From positions 1 through 35,879 of the forward strand of contig JAURZV010000023.1 of the NCBI GenBank assembly GCA_030653175.1: DNA of 35,879 nucleotides. The letters are read 5' to 3'. Positions within the stretch are counted from its first letter, which is position 1; each line of letters begins with the position of its first letter. This document shows positions 14,447 to 23,126 of this stretch, piece by piece. The notes below the pieces were generated by a model, which was not told the DNA's origin, did no database searches, and saw nothing but the letters and a program-made list of their open reading frames with translations. This DNA comes from Methylobacter sp. Its GTDB lineage: Bacteria > Pseudomonadota > Gammaproteobacteria > Methylococcales > Methylomonadaceae. Position numbers and translations under genes: made by a program.

Positions 14447-14542
14447 TCAAGCCGTTTTTTTTATACAAGAAAGCAGCTTATGAGTAACTGATCGACGTTC
14501 TTCATATTTTTCAATAACATTAAGATGACTTATCTTGGACAT
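14447..14542 (-). pseudogene. Truncated duplicate of the Cache sensor gene 5' end
   Basis: On the minus strand it reads MSKISHLNVIEKYEERRSVT, HKLLSCIKKTA-stop. The intact sensor gene at 10208-11176 begins MSKMSHINVIEKYDEHRVAI, HNLLSS. Homology stops after about 25 codons and the frame closes after 31. The remnant leads directly into the GAF-like gene (stop TGA, one base, ATG). It may still be translated as a leader peptide that couples to that gene. Confidence 0.85.
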
Positions 14543-14730
14543 AATCGGAATACCTGAGAATTAATAATGACTCTCCAAGTAGTAGCAGGTTTTATGCCGA
14601 ATTGGAGAAACAGCTTGGACGACAGCATGAATGCAGGAGCTGTATCGCGGTGTACCGAGGAGCTTATATCTGTCTATGCTCCCGTAAAACGCCTGCTTTT
14701 GGTGCAGCCATTCCTATACCGTACCTCAAG

Positions 14731-14778
14731 GGAACTCAATTGGTGCAACACATAGAAAGATTGCACTCATTCGATGCA
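14731..14778 (+). promoter_or_regulatory. Pair of NtrC-like sites, cassette 2
   Basis: Site A (14731-14747) reads GGAACTCAATTGGTGCA and site B (14762-14778) reads TGCACTCATTCGATGCA. They start 31 bp apart, and site B ends 100 bp before the sigma-54 promoter, as in cassettes 1 and 3. Confidence 0.55.
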
Positions 14779-14878
14779 TTGCTCTCGAAACCCTCATTAT
14801 CCTTGCGATATAAAAGGTAATCGGTAACCAATTGTAATTATTAAATAAGATCTATGGAAAAATATCATATAACCATTT

Positions 14879-14894
14879 TGGCACAACGCTTGCG
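14879..14894 (+). promoter_or_regulatory. Sigma-54 promoter, cassette 2 (chemoreceptor)
   Basis: TGGCAC, five bases, TTGCG: both the -24 and -12 elements are present with correct spacing. Transcription should start near 14904. Confidence 0.85.
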
Positions 14895-14903
14895 TTAAAC
14901 ACT

Positions 14904-15017
14904 ACAGAAGCCCTGATAGCGGGGCACTGAAAGATCTTGGTTTAACGGCGAACCATATTGACAAAGGCGTCTAACAGACTGAATGCAGCAGCATTCCGCT
15001 TGAAGACGCTTTTTTTT
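14904..15017 (+). promoter_or_regulatory. ANTAR-type (NasT) antitermination leader, copy 2
   Basis: Hairpin 1 has stem GCCCT/GGGGC around the six-base loop GATAGC (14915-14920). Hairpin 2 has stem GGTTT/GAACC around loop AACGGC (14944-14949), with A at position 1 and G at position 4 as in known ANTAR hexaloops. The terminator follows. The chemoreceptor start codon is about 210 nt downstream with no other gene between, so antitermination would directly switch on the chemoreceptor. Confidence 0.85.
14967..15017 (+). terminator. Leader terminator, copy 2
   Basis: The outer stem GCGTCT (14967-14972) pairs with AGACGC (15004-15009). An inner hairpin is GAATGC/GCATTC, and eight T follow at 15010-15017. 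Confidence 0.85.
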
Positions 15018-15225
15018 GTCCCCCTTTAAGAATAGAAAAACCTAACAATGGATTAATAAATGTCCGCAGCAATTTAAGCCCTCATTACATTGCAAGCATT
15101 CGATACATTCTGGATTTAATAGCGTCGGCACAACAATCGTAATGACCGGCCGGAACATGGATCTAATCGAAAATATTTACTATTTAACAATCCCAATCAT
15201 AAATATAGAAACAGGAGATTGCATC

Positions 15226-17466
15226 ATGCTGAATAACTTGAAAAACTCCGGACAGTTAACTATCAAAATGCGTTTTACGATAATTGTCAGCACTTTGGTC
15301 ATCGGTTTTTCACTGTTCGGTTTCGCAACATTCAAGGCCATGAATACACTGAATGTTAATGGCCCCATTTATCAACGCATAGTCCAGGGTAAGGATATTA
15401 TTGCCGATGTCCTGCCTCCGCCTGAATACATCATCGAATCCTATCTGGTGACGCTGCAATTAACTCAAGCCACCGATCCTGCTGAAATCAGCGCTTTAGT
15501 AACGCGTTTTCAAACGCTAAAAACGGAATATGAATCCCGCCATAGTTACTGGTCAGGTCAGACTTTGGAGCAGGAGCTTCACACGCCATTGCTTCAAGTC
15601 TCTTACCAGGCTGCGCAAGACTTTTATAATGAAGCCGACCATCATTTTCTGCCTGCCATCCAGACACGAGACCGCAATGGATCGCTGAACAGCCTCCAAA
15701 AAATGCGTCATGCCTATGAACAACACCGTATCGCTATTGATAAAGCGGTGCAACTGACGACGGCTCGCAATGCAGCGGATGAGACGCAAGCTCGAAACAC
15801 GATCCATCGGTACGGCATCATCCTGATCGGCATTTTCGCTTTCAGCGTTGCGGTGGCCGTAACATTGACAGCCCTAATCAGCCGCGGCATTATTCGATCA
15901 ATCAAAACTGTCCAACAAGTTGCAGGAGCCATTGCAAATGGAGATCTGAGCTCCAGCATTGATACTTATCAAAAAGATGAGGTTGGGGATCTATTGCGTT
16001 CGATGAAAATCATGCAGGATTCTATCAGCTTCTTCGTTGTAAGCCTGGACGATATGGCACAAAAGCATGCACAAGGCTGGGTCAAAGAGCAACTTGATAG
16101 TTCGGCATTCTCCGGTATCTATGGCAGGATAGCCTATGAAGTTAATGACTTAATTCAATCGCGTATCCTGATAAATAGAAAGCTGATCAGCATCGTCGCT
16201 CAGTATTCAAAAGGTGATTTCTCTGTTGACATGGACGTTTTGCCGGGAGAAACAATTGCCATTACCGAGATTATGGACAATGCAAAAAAAACCTTCCTCG
16301 CAGTTAACAACGAAATCAAAATGCTCGCAGAAGCAGGCGCTCAAGGCGACTTCTCAAAGCGTAGTGATCCGGATAAATTTGAGTTCATGTTCAAGGAGAT
16401 TTTGACTAATCTCAATAACCTGATGAAAACCTGCGATGCCGGCTTCAACGACGTGCTGCATGTCGCCGATGCCGTGGCTCAAGGCGACTTGACCCAAACT
16501 ATCGACAAAGACTATCCCGGCACTTTTGGCGAAATGATTGTCGGCATGAATAGTATTGTAGAAAACCTCAAAGGCCTGGTAGGCAATATCAAGGACTCCA
16601 CCGACAGCATTCACACAGCGGCTAACGAAATCGCCGCCGGTAACAATAACTTGTCTCATCGCACCGAGGAGCAAGCCGCCAGCCTGGAACAAACCGCCGC
16701 CAGCATGGAAGAACTGACCTCCGCCGTGCAGCATAATGCTGCAAACGCCCACCACGCCAACCGGCTCGCCGTTGACGCATCGGACATCGCGGGCAAAGGC
16801 GTTGAAGTGGTCGGCCAAGTCGTCACGACCATGAATGACATCAATGAATCTTCACGTAAAATCGGCGACATTATCTCGGTGATCGACGACATCGCGTTCC
16901 AGACCAACATTCTTGCGCTCAACGCTGCGGTAGAAGCCGCCCGCGCCGGCGAACAAGGCCGGGGCTTTGCCGTTGTAGCCGTAGAAGTGCGCAATCTTGC
17001 GCAACGCGCCGCGACGGCTGCCGGAGAAATCAAACACCTGATTAATGATTCGGTGGACAAAGTCTCGGGAGGCAGTAAATTGGTTGCCCAAGCGGGGCTG
17101 ACTATGGAAGAAATCGTCGCCTCCGTCCGTGGCGTTACCGACATGATGGCCGAAATCACCGCCGCCTCCGCAGAGCAAAGCTCCGGCATCGAACAGGTCA
17201 ATCAAGCCATCGCTCAAATGGATGACGTAACCCAACAAAATGCCGCCTTGGTAGAACAAGCCGCAGCGGCAGCGGAATCGCTGGAAGAACAAGCGCAAAA
17301 CCTGGTGATCACAGTGAGCAGTTTTAAAGTGGCAGGTAACTCAGGCACTTCAAACAGCTGTTTTCATTTGCCGCCCGCGAAAAAAGAAACCACACTACCC
17401 GGAACAGGCGCCGGTAAGCATTTACAGTTACAACTTGCTGATAATGATGATTGGGATGAGTTTTAA
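15226..17466 (+). CDS. Methyl-accepting chemotaxis protein
   Basis: The protein is about 746 residues from the ATG at 15226, which has AGGAGA seven bases upstream. An ORF start at 15142 lacks such a site. TM1 is at about residues 16-38, a mostly helical periplasmic domain of about 155 residues follows, and TM2 is at about 196-219. A HAMP domain follows TM2. About 170 residues of further HAMP-like helical repeats come next ([31 protein letters not shown]). The cytoplasmic signalling hairpin has the conserved tip [20 protein letters not shown]. Glu/Gln-rich methylation helices flank it ([20 protein letters not shown]). There is no CheR-binding NWxxF-type pentapeptide at the end. It transmits a periplasmic signal to CheA/CheW. 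Its nitrate-type promoter and leader suggest a nitrogen-related ligand, but that is inference. Confidence 0.95.
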   Translation: MLNNLKNSGQLTIKMRFTIIVSTLVIGFSLFGFATFKAMNTLNVNGPIYQRIVQGKDIIADVLPPPEYIIESYLVTLQLTQATDPAEISALVTRFQTLKTEYESRHSYWSGQTLEQELHTPLLQVSYQAAQDFYNEADHHFLPAIQTRDRNGSLNSLQKMRHAYEQHRIAIDKAVQLTTARNAADETQARNTIHRYGIILIGIFAFSVAVAVTLTALISRGIIRSIKTVQQVAGAIANGDLSSSIDTYQKDEVGDLLRSMKIMQDSISFFVVSLDDMAQKHAQGWVKEQLDSSAFSGIYGRIAYEVNDLIQSRILINRKLISIVAQYSKGDFSVDMDVLPGETIAITEIMDNAKKTFLAVNNEIKMLAEAGAQGDFSKRSDPDKFEFMFKEILTNLNNLMKTCDAGFNDVLHVADAVAQGDLTQTIDKDYPGTFGEMIVGMNSIVENLKGLVGNIKDSTDSIHTAANEIAAGNNNLSHRTEEQAASLEQTAASMEELTSAVQHNAANAHHANRLAVDASDIAGKGVEVVGQVVTTMNDINESSRKIGDIISVIDDIAFQTNILALNAAVEAARAGEQGRGFAVVAVEVRNLAQRAATAAGEIKHLINDSVDKVSGGSKLVAQAGLTMEEIVASVRGVTDMMAEITAASAEQSSGIEQVNQAIAQMDDVTQQNAALVEQAAAAAESLEEQAQNLVITVSSFKVAGNSGTSNSCFHLPPAKKETTLPGTGAGKHLQLQLADNDDWDEF

Positions 17467-17478
17467 TCCCCATTTATT

Positions 17479-17750
17479 ATCTAAAAGTAACTGCTCACCC
17501 TAGCAGAGGCTCGCTCCAACACGCCGCAAGACGTGCTATTTGGAATTGTAAATTTCAAAGCGAGCTTTGAACTCCGGCATCCGCATTTCCTGGAGTCCAA
17601 AGCTTGCTTTGGTCACTTAAACCTGAAAAAATCAGTTAAATGTGATGTCTTCGCGTCTTGGTTTTCATCGATCAATTGATTCTCCCAGGTTAAAGATTGG
17701 TTTTACCTACATGGATGTAGGTGAGGGGCATGAGCAGTTACATCTAAAAA
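17479..17750. repeat. Inverted-repeat-bounded element before the DUF2721 gene
   Basis: GTAACTGCTCA at 17487-17497 is repeated inverted at 17731-17741. Inside are the paired AAAGCTTGCTTTGG-type stem related to the MITE core at 8.3 kb and one CCTACATGGATGTAGG palindrome. No coding capacity is seen. Confidence 0.55.
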
Positions 17751-17807
17751 ATGATAAAACCAGATTTTATTTTGAGGCATATTAGCCGGGAACCTTTATA
17801 TATAGCC

Positions 17808-18200
17808 ATGGACATCACCATTACCACACCCGCCCTGTTATTTCCCGCCATTTCAGTGTTGTTTTTGGCCTATTCCAACCGTTTTCTGGCGATTGCCGGC
17901 CGGATTAGAGAACAGCATAACCTGTTTAACAAAACCCAAAGCCCGGTTGCCAAAAAACAGATCGACAGCTTAAGGCTCCGCATCCGTTTTATTGTGGCTA
18001 TGCAAGTGCTGGGAGTCGTTGGGATTATCTGCTGCACACTCGCTATGGGGCTGATTTTTTACGGATTGCAATATTACGGCAACATTACTTTCGGCTTCAG
18101 CATGGTGTTTATTGTTTTATCGTTGTTAGCATCAATAAGCGAGTTATTACTTTCAACAAAAGCGCTCAACATCGAGTTGGAAGATATGGAGGCGCATTAG
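17808..18200 (+). CDS. DUF2721 family inner-membrane protein
   Basis: The protein is about 130 residues. It starts MDITITTPALLFPAISVLFLAYSNR, the typical beginning of DUF2721. It has one N-terminal membrane segment and two C-terminal ones (AMQVLGVVGIICCTLAMGLIF and SMVFIVLSLLASISELLLS) with a charged cytoplasmic loop between (RIREQHNLF). The function of the family is unknown. The ATG at 17808 fits the family start; an ORF start at 17751 adds 19 residues without a clear ribosome-binding site. A remnant of its 3' end lies after the EAL gene at 13368-13440, so it moved together with the duplicated signalling genes. Confidence 0.85.
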   Translation: MDITITTPALLFPAISVLFLAYSNRFLAIAGRIREQHNLFNKTQSPVAKKQIDSLRLRIRFIVAMQVLGVVGIICCTLAMGLIFYGLQYYGNITFGFSMVFIVLSLLASISELLLSTKALNIELEDMEAH

Positions 18201-18245
18201 TCATAGTTGGTGCAAATTAATAGGCGAATGCACAAAATTGATGCA
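18198..18245 (+). promoter_or_regulatory. Pair of NtrC-like sites, cassette 3
   Basis: Site A (18198-18214) has only the right arm TTGGTGCA well preserved. Site B (18229-18245) is TGCACAAAATTGATGCA, a strong match to the dyad. They start 31 bp apart, and site B ends 98 bp before the sigma-54 promoter. Site A overlaps the DUF2721 stop codon. Confidence 0.6.
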
Positions 18246-18343
18246 TTACAGACATAAACCCGTCTCACCTTACCCTACCCAATACGAGCTATAACCGCCT
18301 ATATTCATTAACTTAAATCCATAAAACAAGCATTTACCAATTT

Positions 18344-18359
18344 TGGCACAACGATTGCT
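18344..18359 (+). promoter_or_regulatory. Sigma-54 promoter of the nrt operon, cassette 3
   Basis: TGGCAC, five bases, TTGCT is a full -24/-12 match. The expected transcription start is near 18369. Confidence 0.88.
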
Positions 18360-18368
18360 TTAAACAAT

Positions 18369-18485
18369 ACAGGTGCTCCAACGACGGGGCGCTAAAAAAT
18401 AGGGGTTCAACGGCGAACCCAAACAGACAAAGGCGTCTACCAGACTGAATACATCACGTATTCCGTTAGGTGACGCTTTTTTTTT
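18369..18485 (+). promoter_or_regulatory. ANTAR-type (NasT) antitermination leader of nrtA, copy 3
   Basis: This is the best preserved of the three. Hairpin 1 is GTGCTCC/GGGGCGC with loop AACGAC (18380-18385). Hairpin 2 is GGGTTC/GAACCC with loop AACGGC (18409-18414). Both loops have A1 and G4, the positions conserved in ANTAR-bound hexaloops. The conserved link ACAAAGGCGTCTA leads into the terminator. nrtA starts 32 nt after the T-run. NasT binding should prevent termination and let RNA polymerase enter the nitrate transporter operon. Confidence 0.9.
18433..18485 (+). terminator. Leader terminator, copy 3
   Basis: GCGTC (18433-18437) pairs with GACGC (18472-18476). The inner hairpin GAATAC/GTATTC (18447-18463) and nine T follow the usual plan. 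Confidence 0.88.
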
Positions 18486-18516
18486 GCTGTTTTTTTTCAA
18501 ACCTGCTGAGGTCAAT

Positions 18517-19917
18517 ATGAAACAAACCGGACGATTTACTATCAAAAAACTGGTTACAGCGCTGGTTGCTGTGACTGCGGTATCAACCTTTTCCTTTGCA
18601 ACCAGTGCTTATGCAGCTGAAAAGCTGGAAAAAGAAAGTTTAAAACTTGGCTTTATCAAACTGACCGATATGGCGCCTTTGGCGGTTGCCTCTGAAAAAG
18701 GCTATTTCGAAGAGGAAGGCCTCTCCGTGCAAGTGGAAGCACAAGCCAACTGGAAAGTTTTATTGGACCGTGTCGTCAGCGGCGAACTGGACGGAGCGCA
18801 CATGCTGGCAACCCTGCCCTTTGGCACAGCCATCGGCTATGGCACCAAGGCCGATATTGTCAGCGCTTTCACCATGACCTTAAACGGCGATGCGATTACC
18901 GTATCCAACGATGTCTGGAATCAAATGAAGCCGCAGATTCCGATGAAAGACGGCAAGCCGGTACATCCTATCAAAGCGGATACTTTAAAACCGGTACTTG
19001 AGAAATACAAAAGTGCGGGGAAACCTTTCAACATGGCGATGACCTTCCCGGTCGGCACGCACAACATGAAATTGCGTTACTGGCTGGCGGCCGGAGGCAT
19101 TAAGCCCGGTTTTTACGCACCGCCTGAAGATACTTCCGGTCAAATTGACGCCGAAGCCATGTTGTCTGTCACGCCGCCTCCGCAAATGCCGGCCACCATG
19201 GATTCAGGCACGATTGTCGGCTACTGCGTAGGCGAACCGTGGAATCAGCAAGCGGTATTCAAAGGCATTGGCGTACCGGTCATCAGCGATTATGAACTGA
19301 TGAAAAACAGCGCTGAAAAAATATTTGGCGTGACCAAAGAATGGGCGGATAAAAACCCCAATACCCATAAAGCGGTGATAAAAGCCTTGATTCGCGCATC
19401 GATGTGGCTGGATGCGGAAAACAACAAAAATCGTAATGAAGGCGTGGAAATGTTGTCGCAAAAACAATATGTCGGAGCTGATTACGAGGTTATCGCCAAC
19501 AGCATGAATGGTACTTTTGAATATGAAAAAGGCGACAAACGCGACCTGCCCGATTTCAACGTATTCTTCCGTCATAACGGCTCTTACCCTTATTACAGTG
19601 ATGCGGTCTGGAGTCTGACGCAAATGCGCCGCTGGGGACAAATCAACGAATACAAAACCGATGCCTGGTACATGGAAACCGCTAAAAAAGTGTATCGTCC
19701 TGATATTTACATGGCTGCGGCCAAGGCGCTGATTGCCGAAGGCAAGGCGAAAGCCGGCGATTTTCCTGCCGACAACGAAACCGGCATCAAGCCGCCTAGT
19801 GCAGACTTCATTGACGGTATCAGTTTCGACGCCACCAAGCCCAATGATTATCTGGCTAAGTTTCCTATCGGTCTTAAAGGCAAGCAAAAAGTAGTGGGCG
19901 GCAAGGTTGTTGAGTAG
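18517..19917 (+). CDS. nrtA: Nitrate ABC transporter substrate-binding protein NrtA
   Basis: This 466-residue protein has a signal peptide ending SAYA before AEKLEKES. The mature part follows the NrtA/CmpA pattern: LKLGFIKLTDMAPLAVASEKG, YFEEEGLSVQVE, ANWKVLLDRVVSGELDGAHML, FPVGTHNMKLRYWLAAGGI and VGYCVGEPWNQQ. It binds nitrate (or nitrite) in the periplasm and delivers it to NrtB. The ATG at 18517 has a GAGG ribosome-binding site. An exported protein of this kind cannot replace the cytoplasmic sensor NasS. The gene heads the nrtABC operon and is preceded by an RpoN promoter and an ANTAR leader. About 350 bp with repeats and a hairpin separate it from nrtB. Confidence 0.92.
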   Translation: MKQTGRFTIKKLVTALVAVTAVSTFSFATSAYAAEKLEKESLKLGFIKLTDMAPLAVASEKGYFEEEGLSVQVEAQANWKVLLDRVVSGELDGAHMLATLPFGTAIGYGTKADIVSAFTMTLNGDAITVSNDVWNQMKPQIPMKDGKPVHPIKADTLKPVLEKYKSAGKPFNMAMTFPVGTHNMKLRYWLAAGGIKPGFYAPPEDTSGQIDAEAMLSVTPPPQMPATMDSGTIVGYCVGEPWNQQAVFKGIGVPVISDYELMKNSAEKIFGVTKEWADKNPNTHKAVIKALIRASMWLDAENNKNRNEGVEMLSQKQYVGADYEVIANSMNGTFEYEKGDKRDLPDFNVFFRHNGSYPYYSDAVWSLTQMRRWGQINEYKTDAWYMETAKKVYRPDIYMAAAKALIAEGKAKAGDFPADNETGIKPPSADFIDGISFDATKPNDYLAKFPIGLKGKQKVVGGKVVE

Positions 19918-19960
19918 CAGGAATACCATTATTTCGCTGGTTCCCATGCACGCTCTCGTT

Positions 19961-20153
19961 TCCACGCGCTCCGGCGCTCATCGTTATACACATCTTCCGC
20001 CGGTTCCCAAATCTCCAGTTTGGGTACCCGCGCAAAGGCCGCCCAAGCGGTTGCTGATAAATGGAGTGCAGGCTTCGCCTGCAAGCGCAAGCAAAGCTTG
20101 CACTCCCGGTGCAGTTGAATTTGTGTATAACGATAAGCGCTCCGGCGTGGGGA
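19961..20153. repeat. Nested inverted repeats between nrtA and nrtB
   Basis: The outer arms are CGCGCTCCGGCGCTCATCGT near 19965 and its inverted match (GTGTATAACGATAAGCGCTC) at 20123. They enclose an inner palindromic unit, GGAGTGCAGGCTTCGCCTGC ... GCAAAGCTTGCACTCCC at 20063-20107. That unit is the same as the core of the MITE-like elements at 8.3 and 11.8 kb. The layout indicates one repeat inserted into another. Confidence 0.75.
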
Positions 20154-20192
20154 CAATACAACCGTAAATGCGAGTGCTTCTACACAGTGGAC

Positions 20193-20222
20193 GTGTGCTA
20201 GTGCAAGGACGCACCTTTTTTT
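20193..20222 (+). terminator. Possible intrinsic terminator between nrtA and nrtB
   Basis: A short stem GTGTG/CGCAC (a wider GTGC/GCAC pairing is possible from 20174) is followed by seven T. It would lower nrtB-nrtC expression relative to nrtA, as expected for an abundant binding protein. Confidence 0.5.
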
Positions 20223-20266
20223 GCCTTTAACCTTTTGCCTTTCACCTGCTTTTAGAGGTACCGACA

Positions 20267-21283
20267 ATGCATAACCAACTCATAAAATTTTTAAATATAA
20301 CCGGGCTAACCTGGTTTATTCCTTTGGTAAAAATAGCCGCCGGAGAAAATGCCTCGCTGCAAATCCGCCAGCTGTGGCTGATTATGGGGGTACCCATACT
20401 CGCTTTTATGGTATTTCTGGGGCTTTGGAGCTTCTCCGCATCCAAGATCAACACCAGCCTGGGCGCTATTCCCGGCCCGGTCGCGGTATGGCACGAAGCA
20501 GCCGGATTACTGGACGATCATTACGCCGAACGGGCTAAAGAATCCGAGTATTACCAACGCCAGCAAGTCCGCAACGAGCAAAAACACGCAGAAGATCCGG
20601 CTGCTGAAATCAAAGTCCGCCCCTATAACGGCCAAGCCACCTATATGGATAAGATTTTCACCAGCCTTTACACGGTTTTTGCAGGCTTTGTGATTGCCAC
20701 ACTGATCGCCGTGCCGCTCGGTCTGTTCTGCGGCATGAGTCCGATCTTTAACTCCGCGATCAACCCGCTGGTGCAGATTTTTAAGCCGGTATCGCCATTG
20801 GCCTGGCTGCCCATCGTCACGCTGGTAGTCAGCGCCGTCTATGTAGCCGGCGATGACGCCTGGTTTGAAAAATCTTTTCTGACTTCCGCGATTACCGTCA
20901 CGCTGTGTTCGCTGTGGCCGACCCTTATCAACACCGCGGTCGGCGTGTCATCGATAGACAAGGATCTGATCAATGTCGGCAAAGTATTGCGTCTTAACTG
21001 GAGCACTCAAATCAAGAAAATCATTTTGCCGTCTGCATTGCCTTACATTTTCACCGGCATGCGTTTATCCTTGGGCGTAGGCTGGATGGTGTTAATCGCT
21101 GCGGAAATGCTGGCGCAAAATCCCGGGCTGGGCAAATTCGTCTGGGATGAATTCCAGAACGGCAGTTCCAACTCCTTGGGCCGGATCATGGTCGCGGTAT
21201 TTACCATCGGACTGATCGGCTTTGCATTGGACCGCATCATGCAGTCCTTACAAAACATATTCTCTTTCGATAGAGCGATTTAA
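20267..21283 (+). CDS. nrtB: Nitrate ABC transporter permease NrtB
   Basis: This 338-residue protein has an N-terminal membrane helix (LWLIMGVPILAFMVFLGLW) and a periplasmic segment of about 85 residues. A BPD_transp_1 permease domain follows, beginning YTVFAGFVIATLIAVPLGLF. The EAA-type coupling loop is INVGKVLRLNWSTQIKKIIL followed by PSALPYIFTGMRLSLGVGW. It forms the membrane channel for nitrate import with the NrtC ATPase. An AGAGG site precedes the ATG. The stop is 15 bp before nrtC, so the two are co-transcribed. Confidence 0.93.
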   Translation: MHNQLIKFLNITGLTWFIPLVKIAAGENASLQIRQLWLIMGVPILAFMVFLGLWSFSASKINTSLGAIPGPVAVWHEAAGLLDDHYAERAKESEYYQRQQVRNEQKHAEDPAAEIKVRPYNGQATYMDKIFTSLYTVFAGFVIATLIAVPLGLFCGMSPIFNSAINPLVQIFKPVSPLAWLPIVTLVVSAVYVAGDDAWFEKSFLTSAITVTLCSLWPTLINTAVGVSSIDKDLINVGKVLRLNWSTQIKKIILPSALPYIFTGMRLSLGVGWMVLIAAEMLAQNPGLGKFVWDEFQNGSSNSLGRIMVAVFTIGLIGFALDRIMQSLQNIFSFDRAI

Positions 21284-21298
21284 TCAGGAGCCGTTATT

Positions 21299-23122
21299 AT
21301 GTCAGTCGTTAATCTTAAAACTGTGGGAGCGGCTTTAGCCGCGTTTGTCGAGACTAAAGTCTCTCCCACAATATTAATGCCGCCTGCGCCATCGAATGAC
21401 GCCCACCAGCCTTTACTGGAATTAAAAGCTGTCTGCAAAAGCTATGGCGCGACATCCATACTCAACAACATCAACCTGAGCATTAATGAAGGCGAGTTCG
21501 TTGCCATTGTCGGTTTTTCCGGCAGCGGCAAAACTACGCTGATTTCAACCATTGCCGGGTTAATACAGGCCGATAGCGGCGAAGTGCTAAAACAGGGCCA
21601 ACCGATTACCGCACCGGGACCGGATCGCGGCGTGGTGTTCCAAAACTACTCGTTGATGCCGTGGCTGACGGTGTTTGAAAACGTGGCGCTGGCGGTCGAT
21701 GAGATTTTTAAAGACTGGTCTGCCGAACAACGCAGAGCGCATACCGAAAAATACGTCAAGATGGTTAATCTCGGCGCGGCCATGGATAAAAAACCCGCCG
21801 AACTTTCCGGCGGCATGCGGCAACGGGTCAATGTAGCCAGGGCCTTGGCGGCCAATCCCGATATTTTGCTGCTCGACGAACCGCTCAGCGCGCTGGATGC
21901 GTTGACGCGCGGCAATTTGCAGGATGAGATTTTGCAAATCTGGGTGCAGGAAAAGAAAACCGTCATTTTGATTACCAACGATGTCGATGAAGCTATCTAC
22001 ATGGCGGACCGGGTTATCCCGCTTAATCCCGGCCCTGATGCGACCTTCGGCCCGGATTTTCATATCAATATCGAGCGTCCCAGAGACCGGACTGCGTTAA
22101 ACCATAACGCCGAATTTAAACGCTTACGCGCCGAAATAACCCGTTATTTAATGGACATCGGCATCGAAAAAAACCTGAGTTCGGCCGCTGATAAAGTCGT
22201 CCTGCCTAATGTTAAACCCAATACCAGCAATGACTGGGATCGTGACCGTTCGGCCTTCGCCGCGCCTGCTCCCGGCAGGCTTGCGGCATACACACCATCC
22301 CTGGCGATAAAACCCGCGCAGGACGATCTAGGTCGCGCCCGTTACCTGGAGTTTTCGCGGCTGTCAAAAATCTACCCGACACCCGACGGCAACAGCTCGG
22401 TCAAGGTCGTGGACGGCTTCGACCTGAAGATGAAAAAAGGCGAATTTATATCGATCATCGGCCACTCCGGCTGCGGAAAATCAACGGTATTGTCGATGAC
22501 CGCCGGCCTGAACAGCGTATCCGAAGGCGTTATTATCCTGGACAACAAGGAAATCGACAGTGCGGGACCTGATCGCGGCGTGGTATTCCAGGCGCCCAGC
22601 CTGTTTCCCTGGCTTACCGCCTTTGAAAATGTCATGCTGGGTGTAGATAAGGTCTACCCGCACGCCTCCAAATCGGAGCGTGATGACATCGTCGAATATT
22701 ATCTGACCCGCGTCGGCTTGGGCGACTCGCTTCGCAAAAAAGCCGGAGACATGTCCAACGGCATGCGTCAGCGTGTCGGCATTGCCCGCGCCTTTGCCTT
22801 GTCGCCCAAACTGCTGTTGCTGGATGAACCGTTCGGCATGCTGGATTCGCTGACCCGCTGGGAATTGCAGGAAGTGTTGATGGAAGTCTGGGAAAGAACC
22901 CACGTCACCGCCATTGTGGTCACTCATGATGTCGACGAGGCCATCCTGCTGGCAGACCGGGTGGTCATGATGACCAACGGCCCGCACGCCAAAATCGGCA
23001 AAATAGAAGACATCGATTTACCCAGGCCGCGCAGCCGCAAAGCCCTGCTGGAGCATCCTGATTACTATAAATACCGGGAAAGCATACTGAGCTTTCTTAC
23101 CGAATGCGACCATACCCATTAG
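21299..23122 (+). CDS. nrtC: Nitrate ABC transporter ATPase with two fused nucleotide-binding domains (NrtC/NrtD fusion)
   Basis: This 607-residue protein has two complete ABC ATPase domains, at about residues 40-275 and 345-600. Domain 1 has [18 protein letters not shown] and [12 protein letters not shown], but its H-loop reads ITNDVDEA, with Asn in place of His. Domain 2 has GHSGCGKST and [12 protein letters not shown] and a normal VTHDVDEA, but its signature is MSNGMRQRV rather than LSGGx. The solute-binding domain fused to cyanobacterial NrtC is absent. The gene powers nitrate uptake with NrtB. AGGAG lies eight bases before the ATG. Residues 8-24 are encoded by a palindromic repeat inserted in frame (21322-21370). 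Confidence 0.93.
   Translation: MSVVNLKTVGAALAAFVETKVSPTILMPPAPSNDAHQPLLELKAVCKSYGATSILNNINLSINEGEFVAIVGFSGSGKTTLISTIAGLIQADSGEVLKQGQPITAPGPDRGVVFQNYSLMPWLTVFENVALAVDEIFKDWSAEQRRAHTEKYVKMVNLGAAMDKKPAELSGGMRQRVNVARALAANPDILLLDEPLSALDALTRGNLQDEILQIWVQEKKTVILITNDVDEAIYMADRVIPLNPGPDATFGPDFHINIERPRDRTALNHNAEFKRLRAEITRYLMDIGIEKNLSSAADKVVLPNVKPNTSNDWDRDRSAFAAPAPGRLAAYTPSLAIKPAQDDLGRARYLEFSRLSKIYPTPDGNSSVKVVDGFDLKMKKGEFISIIGHSGCGKSTVLSMTAGLNSVSEGVIILDNKEIDSAGPDRGVVFQAPSLFPWLTAFENVMLGVDKVYPHASKSERDDIVEYYLTRVGLGDSLRKKAGDMSNGMRQRVGIARAFALSPKLLLLDEPFGMLDSLTRWELQEVLMEVWERTHVTAIVVTHDVDEAILLADRVVMMTNGPHAKIGKIEDIDLPRPRSRKALLEHPDYYKYRESILSFLTECDHTH
21322..21370 (+). repeat. REP-like palindrome inside the nrtC reading frame
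   Basis: TGTGGGAGCGGCTTTAGCCG at the left and AGACTAAAGTCTCTCCCACA at the right form an inverted repeat ending in TGTGGGAG/CTCCCACA. This is the form of common GTGGGAGCGGC intergenic repeats. It adds about 16 residues at the non-conserved N-terminus without breaking the frame. Confidence 0.85.
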
Positions 23123-23126
23123 CTGT

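Noticed and set aside
16354-17298. Antisense open frames across the chemoreceptor gene
   Set aside because: The signalling domain codons give long opposite frames by composition. No start signals or recognisable domains are present.
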